The notes beneath the pieces were generated by a model. The model saw nothing but the letters and a program-made list of their open reading frames with translations. It was not told the DNA's origin and searched no databases. From Chloroflexi bacterium UBA4733 (lineage in GTDB: Bacteria; Chloroflexota; UBA4733), in the NCBI GenBank assembly GCA_002404055.1, contig DHIZ01000377.1, positions 566-27,960 of the forward strand: a stretch of 27,395 nt of DNA, given 5' to 3'. Within the stretch, counting starts at the first letter, position 1; each line of letters begins with the position of its first letter. The translations under genes were made by a program, and so were the position numbers. Of the stretch, positions 8,308 to 16,832 are shown piece after piece.

Positions 8308-10496
8308 CCTGGGTGGGCGCCGGCGACCGACGGAAGGGCACGGCGCGAGCTTTCCAGGTCGGCGTGGCTCAGGGGAAGCGAGAATCCGAACTCGCTTCCC
8401 ACACCGGGTGTGCTCTTGACATAGGTTTCCCCGCCATGTTGTTCCACGATGCGCTTGCAGAGGTACAGCCCGATGCCCAGGCCGTTCGTGCGGCGCGTGG
8501 TCGTGTTGTCCACACGGAAGAAGGCCTCGAACACATCGGCTTGATGTTCCGGCACGACGCCGACACCCAGGTCATGCACACCAAGCTGTAGCCGCCCCGG
8601 CGTATTCTGCAGTCGCACATCAATGGCCGAATCAGCGTCGGAGTACATGACGGCGTTATTGAGCAGATTGTCCAGTACCTGGGCGAGCTTCTTGCCGTCC
8701 CATTGGCCACAGACGTACTCGGCATCACAGACCATATTGACCCGCCGCCCGGTCTCGGCCACCGCCCGTCCAATACGCTGGCGGCTGAGGTCGGCCAGAT
8801 CAACCGTGCTGCGTACTAACCGCATGTGGCGGCCCGGCAGATGAGAAACATCGAGCAGATCATCAACGAGCGACATCAGGTGCTCAACCTGATGCAAGAC
8901 CAGGTGCAACTCGTGTTGGTCCGCCACCGCCTCGCCACGCCGTTGCCGGCGATCGAAGATCTGCATAAATCCCTTGATCGACGTGAGCGGTGTGCGCAGC
9001 TCGTGGGACACGGTGGAGAGAATCTCTGATCGCACTCGTTCCGCCTGGTGCTCTTCGGTTACGTCGTGGAAGGTCAGCACGGTCGCTACCGTCTGGCCCG
9101 CCTCATCGCGCACGACTTTGCCCCGCCGTTGTAGCAGGCGAAGCGGGTGGCCGATTTCGAGCTCGGCAGGGGAAACGTCAAAGAGGTCCTCGCTCTCGTG
9201 GGGGCCGTCAGTGAAACCCAGGCGCTGCTGCTCATTGATATAGGTGGAGAGTCCCGCCACGCTCAGGTGCGCCGCCTGAGAGGAGATATCGAAAAGGGTA
9301 CGAAACGGCGCATTGGCCAGCAATATATCGCCCCCCGGTTCGTAGATCAGGAGGGCATCGGTGACCGCGCCCATCGTTGCCTCCAGCTTCGACTTTTCGG
9401 CAACAAGGCCGCTGTACAGGCGCGTGTTATCAACGGAGACGGCGGTCAGGTCGGCGAACGCCTCCAACAGCAATAGGGACTCGTCCGACCAGTAGTAGGA
9501 ACGGGTGCCCGCGTCTACATACAGGCAGCCCAGGCACACATCACCAACCAGCAGCGGCGCCGCGGCGGCGCCGGGAGTCTGCTCTTCGTAGACGGCGCCG
9601 CCCGTCCGGTGGCGACGGTACCGGCGCTGCGTGGTGAGTGTGCGGCGCTGATGCACCACGGTCCCCACCAACGGCCCCTGCACGATGGCAGCAGGAACTG
9701 CCCAATCAGTCAATTCCGCCGCCTCAAAGCCGCGCGAGGAAGCAACCTGCAAGCCGCCGGAACTCGTACCCAGAATGACGGCGCTGCGCGTGAGACCCAA
9801 CTCCAGGCCGGCCGTCTCCAAAACCGCGCCAAGGATGGGCGCCAGCTCGGTCTCGCGAGCGGTGGTGCGGGCCAGGCGCGCCAGCGTTCCCACTTCGCGA
9901 CGTAGCCGGCTGCCGCGATCCAGCAAGCGATGCTCATGGGAGCGTAAGGCCTGCCCCGCCTGCCCGGCAGCCAGGGCAAAAGCAAAAAACAGCACGTCCG
10001 ACACGACAACATTGAAAGCCTTGAGATGGTTGAGTGTCACGCCCGGGCTCGGCGTCAGATTGATAAGGCCGAAGGGCGAGAGCAAGAGCCCCGTATACGT
10101 GAGGATGGCCAGTCCGGCCACAATGAGCGATGCACTCACCGAGGCGCCGATGGCGACCTGCCCAATGGGAAACAGAAAAAGCAACTCCAGCGGGCTGGCA
10201 ATGCCGCCGGTGACGAAAATGAGGGCGGCGATCAACACAGTGTCTAAGAGGGACAACGGTAGGAGCCAGCGATCGATTCGCCGCCTGCTGCTCTGCCAGA
10301 CCGCCAGGACGTTGGCGATGGTGAAAATTGCCAGGATCGGAAAGAACCAGCGCAGGTCAGCCGGGCGCCCGCCGGTGAGGAAGGCCGCGACCAGGCCAAC
10401 GCCACCCACGACGCCGGCGAGCAGACGGATCGCGGCGAACGCCTGGAGATAGTGTTGGCGTCGGATCAGATCGCCAAGCTGGCGTAGCATCAACAT
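8301..10496 (-). CDS. Membrane sensor histidine kinase with GAF and PAS domains
   Basis: A 731-residue two-component kinase. About six transmembrane helices occupy residues 20-180. They are followed by a helical linker, a GAF domain (about 205-360) and a PAS domain (about 368-480). The HisKA helix carries the phospho-acceptor His498 in STVSHELRTPLTSIKGF. The HATPase domain has its N box at QVLDNLLNNAVMYS, G1 at DLGVGV, the F box at FEAFFR and G2 at GLGIGLYL. The N-terminal membrane block looks like a MASE-type sensor rather than one with an extracytoplasmic loop. ATG codons at 10496 and 10490 are both possible; the AGGA spacing favours the second. No response regulator is adjacent; the OmpR-type regulator 5.6 kb away is a candidate partner by inference only. 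Confidence 0.93.
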   Translation of the reverse strand: MLMLRQLGDLIRRQHYLQAFAAIRLLAGVVGGVGLVAAFLTGGRPADLRWFFPILAIFTIANVLAVWQSSRRRIDRWLLPLSLLDTVLIAALIFVTGGIASPLELLFLFPIGQVAIGASVSASLIVAGLAILTYTGLLLSPFGLINLTPSPGVTLNHLKAFNVVVSDVLFFAFALAAGQAGQALRSHEHRLLDRGSRLRREVGTLARLARTTARETELAPILGAVLETAGLELGLTRSAVILGTSSGGLQVASSRGFEAAELTDWAVPAAIVQGPLVGTVVHQRRTLTTQRRYRRHRTGGAVYEEQTPGAAAAPLLVGDVCLGCLYVDAGTRSYYWSDESLLLLEAFADLTAVSVDNTRLYSGLVAEKSKLEATMGAVTDALLIYEPGGDILLANAPFRTLFDISSQAAHLSVAGLSTYINEQQRLGFTDGPHESEDLFDVSPAELEIGHPLRLLQRRGKVVRDEAGQTVATVLTFHDVTEEHQAERVRSEILSTVSHELRTPLTSIKGFMQIFDRRQRRGEAVADQHELHLVLHQVEHLMSLVDDLLDVSHLPGRHMRLVRSTVDLADLSRQRIGRAVAETGRRVNMVCDAEYVCGQWDGKKLAQVLDNLLNNAVMYSDADSAIDVRLQNTPGRLQLGVHDLGVGVVPEHQADVFEAFFRVDNTTTRRTNGLGIGLYLCKRIVEQHGGETYVKSTPGVGSEFGFSLPLSHADLESSRRALPSVAGAHPGQ

Positions 10497-10538
10497 CCTA
10501 TTCTCGTAGTCGGGCGCGGTCTCATTCTAGCAGCATTG

Positions 10539-12959
10539 ATGGCGTACACTCGTCGTATGTTGATGCGCCTCGCTGCTCGACCAGTCAACGTCTATTCCGT
10601 CTGCCTCCTCCTGCTGGCGGTGGCCTGGAGTATCAGTCCGGCCGGCGCGGCGTCACTGCCGCCGGTCGCCACGGCAACGGCAACCGTTGATGTGCAGGTC
10701 CGCGCCGGGTTTGACGGATTCTACAAGGCCGGCGGCTGGCTACCAATCACTGCTCTCGCCCGCAACGATGGCCCGGCTATCAATGGCAGCCTGAACCTGG
10801 CGGCCGGCACTCCTGCTGCGCTTGCCGGCAAGTACAGTGTCGCTGCGATCCTCCCCACCCACTCGCAAAAGCGACTGTCCTTTGCTGCGCCCGCACCGGC
10901 CGCAACGAACAACCGGACGGTGACACTCACCGAGGACGGCCGCACCCTCGTGACTCAGTCGGCGCCCGTTACGGCTATCAGTCCCCACGACTACCTGTAC
11001 GGCATTATTTCCCCGACCCAGGACGCGCTGGATGGCATGCGAGGGGTTCGCCAGTTTGACGGCACGGTCTCCGTTGCCCATCTCGCCCTTGACGATATCC
11101 CGGTAGCAGGTCCTGCCCTGAACGATGTCGACGTCCTGGTTATTGACAACACCGCGACATCGGCCTTGAGCGCTGCCCAACGCTCCCTGCTCACGGCCTG
11201 GGTCGGCAGTGGCGGTCAACTCGTGCTGGGAGGCGGCACGGGAGCGAGCGAGACCCTGGCCGGGCTGGCCGACATCGCGCCGGTGACCCTGACGGGCACT
11301 GCGGTGATCGATGTCGGCGCCGCCCTGGCCACCTGGACACACCAGACAGGGGCGGAGAGTACGACAGTGGCGATGAGCCGCCCGGTGACTGGTAGCACCG
11401 TCCGCCTGCAAGCCGGCGGCGTCCCGTTGGTGGTGGACCGTTCGCTAGGCCAGGGTTGGGTGACGTTTCTCGCCGTGCCTGCCGGTACCCCGGCGCTGCA
11501 CGACGTGCCAGGCGGCGCACTTGCCTGGCAGCACATCCTTACCGGAAGCCGCCACGTGCTCGACGGTCAACAGGTGAGCCAGCAGGGCGGATCGTTCAGC
11601 CCGTCCAGCGCGGTCTACGCCCTTCCCCAGACCGTCTTACCGTCCGGGTCCCTGTTGGCCTGGCTTATTTTTGGCTACATCGCCGGGGTAGGCCCGCTCA
11701 ACTACCTGGTCCTGCGTGGACTCCATCGTCGAGAACTGCTCTGGCTGACGATCCCGCTGATCAGCGTCCTGTTCGCTGGTGGCGCCTATTTGCTCGCCGG
11801 TGAGATCAAAGGCTCGGATATCGTCCTCAATACCGTCACGATCGCCCGCCACAGCAGGGAAACGGCGGCCACTGCAACCACGACGGTTGAGGGCGCTGTG
11901 GGCATCTTCTCGCCGGGCCGGTCGACATACAGCATCCGCATCGGTGGCGGGTTGGGCGTTAGCGCGTTGGATTCGACCACCAACGGCACACGGTCGAGCG
12001 AGCTGACAGTGGTGAGTAACGGCCCCTCCTCCCTGGTGGAGGACATCCGCGTGCAGAAATGGTCAATGCAGGCCTTCGCGGTACACGGCAGCACGACCTC
12101 TACGCGGTCGCCCGTAGCTACCTCGCTCACGCTTACCGGCAACACGGTGAGCGGCTGGCTCCGCAACACCAGCGCCGGGGTCTTGCAGGATGTCGTATTG
12201 GTCATAGGTGGCGACACCGCTTCCGTCGCTGACATGAGTCCGGGTGAACAGCGCACCGTGAGGCTGGTCCTCAGCGGCGCCGTGGCCCCAGTCGGGGGTA
12301 TCCCCAGTCGCCCGCCGCCGACGCTCAGTGGCAGTAACACCAGCGTCGCGCGCAGCCGCCAGGCACTTTTGGCGGCGGCTATGGACAGTGCGCTACAAGG
12401 CAACAGTGAGGCCGGCGCGGTCGGAGGTCCCCAGGTATTCGCCTTCAGCGCGTCTGCGCCGTTCTCCGTTGACGTCCTGGGGCAGCACGTGCAAGAGCAC
12501 GACACGACACTGCATGTGTTGCCGGCGGCGGTGAACATCGCATCCTCCCCGGGTAGCCTGCCCTTTGGTTTTGCGCAACGCTCCCTGTTGCAGAACAGCG
12601 GCGTGACCAACCAGTTTGGCGGTCCCTGGCTTCCCTTAGGGTCCACAGCCGTCTTCCAATTCCAGGCGCCGGCGCCTGTTGGCAGCGTCCGGTGGACGGC
12701 CCTACATGTTCGACTCAACCTCACGAACTACGGCCAGGCCGTGCCCACGGCAGCCGCCAGCAGCACCAGCGTCGCGCTCTACAACTGGGACGCGGGGACG
12801 TGGGACGTTCAAGCGGGCTTCACGCAGGGCATTCTCACAGTGCAGCAGGTGGCTCGCTATGTCGACCAGCGGGGTCTGATTCGGCTGCAGATCACCGGAG
12901 GCAACGGACGAGAGCAGGTGCAGACCCTGGATGTGGCGCTGGACGGCGGTACACCGTGA
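10539..12959 (+). CDS. Large exported membrane-anchored protein of an ABC-2 transporter operon
   Basis: An 806-residue protein without a named family that I can assign. Residues 1-40 are a signal peptide or anchor ending near SPAGAASLP. A beta-rich domain follows. Around 195-235 comes an alpha/beta segment, DVDVLVIDN...GGQLVLGGG, resembling the class I glutamine-amidotransferase-like fold of ABC-associated auxiliary proteins. Two membrane helices lie near residues 370-420 (LAWLIFGYIAGVGPLNYLVL; LLWLTIPLISVLFAGGAYLL), and then a long Ser/Thr-rich beta domain. The TGA overlaps the GTG of the next gene (GTGA), so it is coupled to an ABC ATPase and permease. A role as an envelope partner of that exporter is an inference. 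No Shine-Dalgarno is visible, so the start is uncertain (10539, 10557 or 10563). Confidence 0.8.
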   Translation: MAYTRRMLMRLAARPVNVYSVCLLLLAVAWSISPAGAASLPPVATATATVDVQVRAGFDGFYKAGGWLPITALARNDGPAINGSLNLAAGTPAALAGKYSVAAILPTHSQKRLSFAAPAPAATNNRTVTLTEDGRTLVTQSAPVTAISPHDYLYGIISPTQDALDGMRGVRQFDGTVSVAHLALDDIPVAGPALNDVDVLVIDNTATSALSAAQRSLLTAWVGSGGQLVLGGGTGASETLAGLADIAPVTLTGTAVIDVGAALATWTHQTGAESTTVAMSRPVTGSTVRLQAGGVPLVVDRSLGQGWVTFLAVPAGTPALHDVPGGALAWQHILTGSRHVLDGQQVSQQGGSFSPSSAVYALPQTVLPSGSLLAWLIFGYIAGVGPLNYLVLRGLHRRELLWLTIPLISVLFAGGAYLLAGEIKGSDIVLNTVTIARHSRETAATATTTVEGAVGIFSPGRSTYSIRIGGGLGVSALDSTTNGTRSSELTVVSNGPSSLVEDIRVQKWSMQAFAVHGSTTSTRSPVATSLTLTGNTVSGWLRNTSAGVLQDVVLVIGGDTASVADMSPGEQRTVRLVLSGAVAPVGGIPSRPPPTLSGSNTSVARSRQALLAAAMDSALQGNSEAGAVGGPQVFAFSASAPFSVDVLGQHVQEHDTTLHVLPAAVNIASSPGSLPFGFAQRSLLQNSGVTNQFGGPWLPLGSTAVFQFQAPAPVGSVRWTALHVRLNLTNYGQAVPTAAASSTSVALYNWDAGTWDVQAGFTQGILTVQQVARYVDQRGLIRLQITGGNGREQVQTLDVALDGGTP

Positions 12960-13909
12960 GTGCCGAAAGCGCCGTGAGCGTCCGCAGTCTTTGTCATCGC
13001 TACGGTCGCTTCACCGCCGTTGACGACATCTCCTTCGAGGTGCCGGAAGGCAGCATCTTCGGGCTCATTGGGCCCAATGGGGCTGGGAAAACGACGACGC
13101 TGCGCGTCATTTGCACGCTGCTCCTACCAAGTGCCGGTGATGCCCTGGTGCTGGGGCAATCGGTGCGGTCGGCGCCGCAAACGATTCGGCGCCGGCTCGG
13201 CTATATGCCCGACACGTTTGGACTTTATGGTGAGCTGTGCGTCTGGGAGTATCTGGACTTCTACGCCCGCTGTTATGCCCTATCGCCCGACACACGCCGT
13301 GAGGCCATCCGCGACACGCTGGAACTGGTCGACCTGCGTGCTCGGCGGGAAGACTACGTGCACAGCCTCTCGCGCGGCATGATGCAGCGCCTGGCCCTGG
13401 CCCGGACGCTCCTGCACGACCCCACAGTGCTGGTGCTCGATGAACCAGCGGCGGGCCTGGACCCGCGTGCGCGGGTGGAGCTGCGCGAACTGCTGCGCGA
13501 ACTGCAACGCCTGGGCAAGACGATACTGCTCAGCTCTCACATCCTGGCCGACCTGGCGGAAATCTGCAGCCACGTCGCTATTCTGGAGCGCGGCCGGCTT
13601 GCAGTTGTTGGCAGCCTGGACGATGTACTTGGGCACGTGTCCGGCGGCCGTGTCATCATCGTGGAGTTCCTGAACATGGAGACGCCGCCAGGCGCGCTGG
13701 CCGCACTCCTGCCGGAACTCACGGCGCTGAGCGTCACAACGGCGGGCGACCGGCTGCTCGTCAAGGGCCAGTTCCGGGAGGACGATCGAGCGTTAGCCGC
13801 TATGCTGGCGCGCCTCGTGGCTGCGGGCATGCCCGTTGTCGGCATGCGTGAGCAACGTCTGGGATTGGAGGAGGTGTTCATGCAACACACCGAGCCATTG
13901 GCAGTATGA
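12956..13909 (+). CDS. ABC-2 type transporter ATP-binding protein
   Basis: The ATPase of an ABC exporter, 317 residues. Walker A is GPNGAGKTTT, the Q-loop region is GYMPDTFGLYGELCVWEYL (Met-Pro-Asp where many have Gln), the signature is LSRGMMQRLALART, Walker B is VLVLDEPAAGLDP, and the switch His is in LLSSHILAD. The SRGM signature and the ~100-residue C-terminal extension are usual in NatA/CcmA-like exporters. The GTG start overlaps the previous gene by four bases. An in-frame GTG 18 nt later is an alternative. It overlaps the permease gene by ATGA at the other end, so the three genes form one translationally coupled unit. Confidence 0.94.
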   Translation: MSAESAVSVRSLCHRYGRFTAVDDISFEVPEGSIFGLIGPNGAGKTTTLRVICTLLLPSAGDALVLGQSVRSAPQTIRRRLGYMPDTFGLYGELCVWEYLDFYARCYALSPDTRREAIRDTLELVDLRARREDYVHSLSRGMMQRLALARTLLHDPTVLVLDEPAAGLDPRARVELRELLRELQRLGKTILLSSHILADLAEICSHVAILERGRLAVVGSLDDVLGHVSGGRVIIVEFLNMETPPGALAALLPELTALSVTTAGDRLLVKGQFREDDRALAAMLARLVAAGMPVVGMREQRLGLEEVFMQHTEPLAV

Positions 13910-14790
13910 GCCTTTCCCTCAATCCTCTGATCGTGCGTGAACTGCGCGGCGGCTTGCGCAGCGGGCGGCGCATCACCCTCCTGACCTTCTGCCTGTTGGT
14001 CATCAGTCTCTTCTTCCTGGGCATCTACCTGATCACCGCCGCCAGCCTGGACTCCAGCAACGGTGGGGCGGGGGTTGCCGTGGGCAGCGCCTTTTTCCCG
14101 ATGGTCGTTGGCGTAGAACTGTTCTTGATCTGCGTGCTGACGCCGGCGCAGACTGCCGGGGCGATCGTCAACGAGCGCGAGCGCCAGACGTACGATGTGC
14201 TGCTCGTCACGCCGCTGTCGCCGCGCCAGATTGTTCTCGGTAAACTTGGCGCCAGTCTGGCCTATGTGTTGTTGCTGCTGATCGCCGCGCTACCAATCGA
14301 AAGCCTTGCTTTCTTGATGGGCGGCGTTGACCCTATGGAATTGCTGTTCGGGTCACTGATCCAACTGGCCACCCTTGCATTATTCGGCAGCCTGGGGCTG
14401 TGGTCGTCGGCGGTTTTTCGCGGCAACCGGGCCTCCACCGGCTTTGCCTACGCCGCCACCGGTCTGTTGACACTGGGCCTACCGGTGCTGGCCCTCTTCG
14501 CATCACCGCTCATGCGAACCGTATCTCCGGCGCTGCTCCAACAACCGCCGGCCTGGCTCATCTATTTCGGCGAGGCGCTCGCCGCCAGCAATCCCTGGCT
14601 CACCGCCGGTCTGACCGAAGCACAACTGCAAGCCGGCTTACCATTGTTCTGGTTTCCCGAAACACTGGGCAAGACGACCGTGATGCTGCCTGGCCCCTGG
14701 CTGGTCTTTCTGCTGGTCTACACTGCCGGTACGCTGCTCTGCCTGGTAGCAACCGCCCGTGCTGTCCGGCGGCGGCGCGCTGGCGCTTAA
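13906..14790 (+). CDS. ABC-2 type transporter permease
   Basis: A 294-residue integral membrane protein with about six hydrophobic helices: LLTFCLLVISLFFLGIYLI, FFPMVVGVELFLICVL, LAYVLLLLIAALPI, LATLALFGSLGLW, LLTLGLPVLALF and LVFLLVYTAGTLLCLVA. The segment GAIVNERERQTYDVLLVTPLSPRQIVLGKL between helices 2 and 3 is the conserved cytoplasmic coupling region of ABC-2 permeases. It partners the ATPase encoded directly upstream with a four-base overlap. The substrate is unknown. The TAA stop shares a palindromic TTAA with the convergent aldolase gene. Confidence 0.9.
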   Translation: MSLSLNPLIVRELRGGLRSGRRITLLTFCLLVISLFFLGIYLITAASLDSSNGGAGVAVGSAFFPMVVGVELFLICVLTPAQTAGAIVNERERQTYDVLLVTPLSPRQIVLGKLGASLAYVLLLLIAALPIESLAFLMGGVDPMELLFGSLIQLATLALFGSLGLWSSAVFRGNRASTGFAYAATGLLTLGLPVLALFASPLMRTVSPALLQQPPAWLIYFGEALAASNPWLTAGLTEAQLQAGLPLFWFPETLGKTTVMLPGPWLVFLLVYTAGTLLCLVATARAVRRRRAGA

Positions 14791-15677
14791 CTCAATCCAG
14801 CTTCCGCCAGCATGGCGTGGAGCGCCTCACGTTCGGCGTTACCCAGCGGGAGCAGCGGCATGCGCGGTGGACCGCCATAATGGCCGACGCGGTCCATTGC
14901 GGCCTTGAGGGCGGGGACACCCCAACGGGCCGTCACTGCGGCATTGACAGGCAAAAGGCGCAGTTGCAGTTGGCGGGCCATGTGCAGGTCGCCTGCCATG
15001 AAGGCGTCGTACAACGCCACAGTCTCGCGAGGCGCGACATTTGCCTGCGCGACGATAGCGCCGGCCGCGCCGATGGCCAGGGCAGGCAACATGAAGCCTG
15101 CCGAACCGGCAAACACCGCGAAGTGCTCCGGCTTGGCTCGGATCACCTCCGCCATTGACGCCAGGTTGCCGGAACTGTCCTTGACGCCGACGATATTCGG
15201 GTGCTCGGCGAGCTGCAATACCACCTCGGGCGGCATATCAATGCCGGTATTCGCCGGCACATTATAGAGCAGCACGGGCACCGGCGTGGCGTCGGCCACT
15301 GCCCGGTAGTGGGCGAGCAAGGAGGCAGCGTCCATCCGCGAACGGTAGTAGTGCGGCGTCACGATGATGACAGCGTCAACCCCCAGGCCGGCGGCAGCCC
15401 GCGAGAGCCGGATCGTCTCCACAGTCGACTCAGCTCCGGTGCCGGCGATGACTGACTGCTCCGCGCTGACAGACTCGCGCGTGATACGGATGGTCTCCAG
15501 CTTCTCTTCCGTGCTGAGCGCGACATACTCCCCGTTGGAGCCCAGGACGACAAAGCCGGCCAGGCCAGTCTGCGTCCACCAGGCAAGATTAGCGCGCAAC
15601 TCAGGTGCGGCCACCGCGCCATCGGCGGTGAACAGGGTGGGGATCGGCGGGTAGACACCATGAAGTCGCAACAACAC
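14787..15677 (-). CDS. DapA-family lyase, most like 4-hydroxy-2-oxoglutarate aldolase
   Basis: A Schiff-base aldolase of the dihydrodipicolinate synthase/N-acetylneuraminate lyase family, 296 residues. The catalytic Tyr138 is in LLYNVPANTG and the lysine Lys166 in IVGVKDSSGN. True DapA has a GTTGE loop; here it is GSNGEY (46-51). The YYRSRM segment, AGSAGFML, NAAVTARWGVPALKAAMD and HYGGPPRMPL follow the pattern of HOGA1 (4-hydroxy-2-oxoglutarate aldolase), which cleaves hydroxy-oxoglutarate to pyruvate and glyoxylate. The call rests on remembered HOGA1 sequence and should be treated as subfamily-level. The GTG start at 15677 is followed by two in-frame TTG codons that could also serve. Automated annotation would probably label it dapA. 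Confidence 0.85.
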   Translation of the reverse strand: MLLRLHGVYPPIPTLFTADGAVAAPELRANLAWWTQTGLAGFVVLGSNGEYVALSTEEKLETIRITRESVSAEQSVIAGTGAESTVETIRLSRAAAGLGVDAVIIVTPHYYRSRMDAASLLAHYRAVADATPVPVLLYNVPANTGIDMPPEVVLQLAEHPNIVGVKDSSGNLASMAEVIRAKPEHFAVFAGSAGFMLPALAIGAAGAIVAQANVAPRETVALYDAFMAGDLHMARQLQLRLLPVNAAVTARWGVPALKAAMDRVGHYGGPPRMPLLPLGNAEREALHAMLAEAGLS

Positions 15678-15728
15678 CTTGCCTTTCCGATACCGTCTCG
15701 TCAGTCGAGCGGTACACCATCCTACCTG

Positions 15729-15917
15729 CTAGCCAGGACCGTGGTACACCAGCACGGCGCCAATCAATCCGCCGGCGCCGGCCAGGACGAGCACGAGCGC
15801 TTCCAGCACGCCGAGCGCGCCACGACCGACGAGCAGCCCAGCCAGGCCGCGGACTAATGACAGCGAGGCAAGGGCAAGACAGAAGGCCAGCATCACGAGA
15901 TCCCAGGCGTGCAGCAC
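15729..15917 (-). CDS. Small two-helix membrane protein
   Basis: A 62-residue hydrophobic protein of unknown family. Two predicted transmembrane segments (LVMLAFCLALASLSLVRGLA and LEALVLVLAGAGGLIGAVLVY) are joined by a short Arg/Gly loop. The GTG start at 15917 is chosen because AAAGGAG lies seven bases upstream; the ATG at 15935 contains that site within its own codons. It sits between the aldolase and the divergent response regulator. No function can be proposed. Confidence 0.55.
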   Translation of the reverse strand: MLHAWDLVMLAFCLALASLSLVRGLAGLLVGRGALGVLEALVLVLAGAGGLIGAVLVYHGPG

Positions 15918-15929
15918 TCCGGTTCTCCT

Positions 15930-15958
15930 TTGCATTCTCTACATCGGAATGTTACAAT
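15930..15958 (+). promoter_or_regulatory. Putative sigma-70 promoter for the response regulator gene
   Basis: TTGCAT and TACAAT (5/6 match to TATAAT) are separated by exactly 17 bases, 120 bases upstream of the response regulator ATG. The -35 overlaps the 5' end of the divergent small membrane protein region. Seen by eye; start-site mapping would be decisive. Confidence 0.5.
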
Positions 15959-16077
15959 TGCCCCGTGAATGGACGGTAAACCTACCGTCGGCCAGGAGCC
16001 AGGGGTTGGTCGGGCAGCGCAGCGGTCGGCCCCTGCTGTTTGGGTTGCGAGATGATAGCGTGCTGGAGGGACAACAC

Positions 16078-16809
16078 ATGGCAGACGCGGAAAAAATCCT
16101 CATCATCGATGATGACGCCGACACGCGCGACATCGTGCGCCAGGTACTGCTGGAGGAGGGCTACACGGTCGCCCAATCGTCGGATGGGCGCACCGCTGTC
16201 CAAACATTCCGTGACACCAGGCCGGACCTGGTGTTGCTGGATGTCCTGATGCCCGGGCTGGACGGGATCAACATTTGCCTGGCGATCCGAGAAGAGTCGG
16301 ACGTGCCGATCATATTCCTTTCGGCTAAGGGTCAGGCAACCGACAAGGCCATCGGGCTGCGTATCGGCGCCGACGACTACCTCTCCAAGCCGTTTGACAT
16401 GGACGAGTTGGTCGCCCGCATCCGCGCCTTGCTGCGTCGAGCACGCCGTAGCAAGCCAGAGCCGGTCCAGACCAACCAGGGTCCGCGCCTCGAGTACCCT
16501 GGTCTGCTGATCGACCTCACCAAACACGACGTCGAGATCAGTGGATCGGTCGTTGACCTGACGCCCATCGAGTTCAAGTTGCTCGTCAAGCTCGCCAGTG
16601 AACCGAACCACCTGTTCACCCGTGACCAGTTGATGCAAGACGTCTGGGATTACGAGTTCCTTGGCAAAACCCGCACGGTGGACGTGCATATCCGCCGCCT
16701 CCGGAAGAAGCTGGAGGACGCGCACGGCCCCGCCCAGTACATCACGACAGTGCGCGGCTTCGGTTATCGCTTTACCACGCCGCCGGAGGCGAACCCGGCA
16801 GGTTCGTAG
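16078..16809 (+). CDS. OmpR/PhoB-family response regulator
   Basis: A 243-residue two-component transcription factor. The receiver domain (1-120) has the acidic triad IIDDD near residue 10, phospho-acceptor Asp55 in LVLLDVLMPG, Ser82 in IIFLSAKG and Lys104 in YLSKPFD. The C-terminal winged helix (about 140-240) includes DLTPIEFKLLVKLA, the recognition-helix region KTRTVDVHIRRLRKKLE, and the TTVRGFGYRF wing typical of OmpR-type regulators. The ATG at 16078 follows GGAGGG by seven bases and begins exactly at the receiver domain, so the longer in-frame extension to 15949 is rejected. No kinase gene is adjacent. Confidence 0.95.
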   Translation: MADAEKILIIDDDADTRDIVRQVLLEEGYTVAQSSDGRTAVQTFRDTRPDLVLLDVLMPGLDGINICLAIREESDVPIIFLSAKGQATDKAIGLRIGADDYLSKPFDMDELVARIRALLRRARRSKPEPVQTNQGPRLEYPGLLIDLTKHDVEISGSVVDLTPIEFKLLVKLASEPNHLFTRDQLMQDVWDYEFLGKTRTVDVHIRRLRKKLEDAHGPAQYITTVRGFGYRFTTPPEANPAGS

Positions 16810-16832
16810 AGTAGAGCGGGAGAGCAATCCTC

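Noticed and set aside
11786..12724. 312-codon minus-strand open frame inside the exported ABC-operon protein
   Set aside because: No domain features, no ribosome-binding site, and it lies wholly within a coupled plus-strand operon.
14787..15677. Assignment as dapA in a lysine operon with asd
   Set aside because: The active-site loop and C-terminal motifs fit HOGA-type aldolases better, and asd is 7 kb away in a separate unit.
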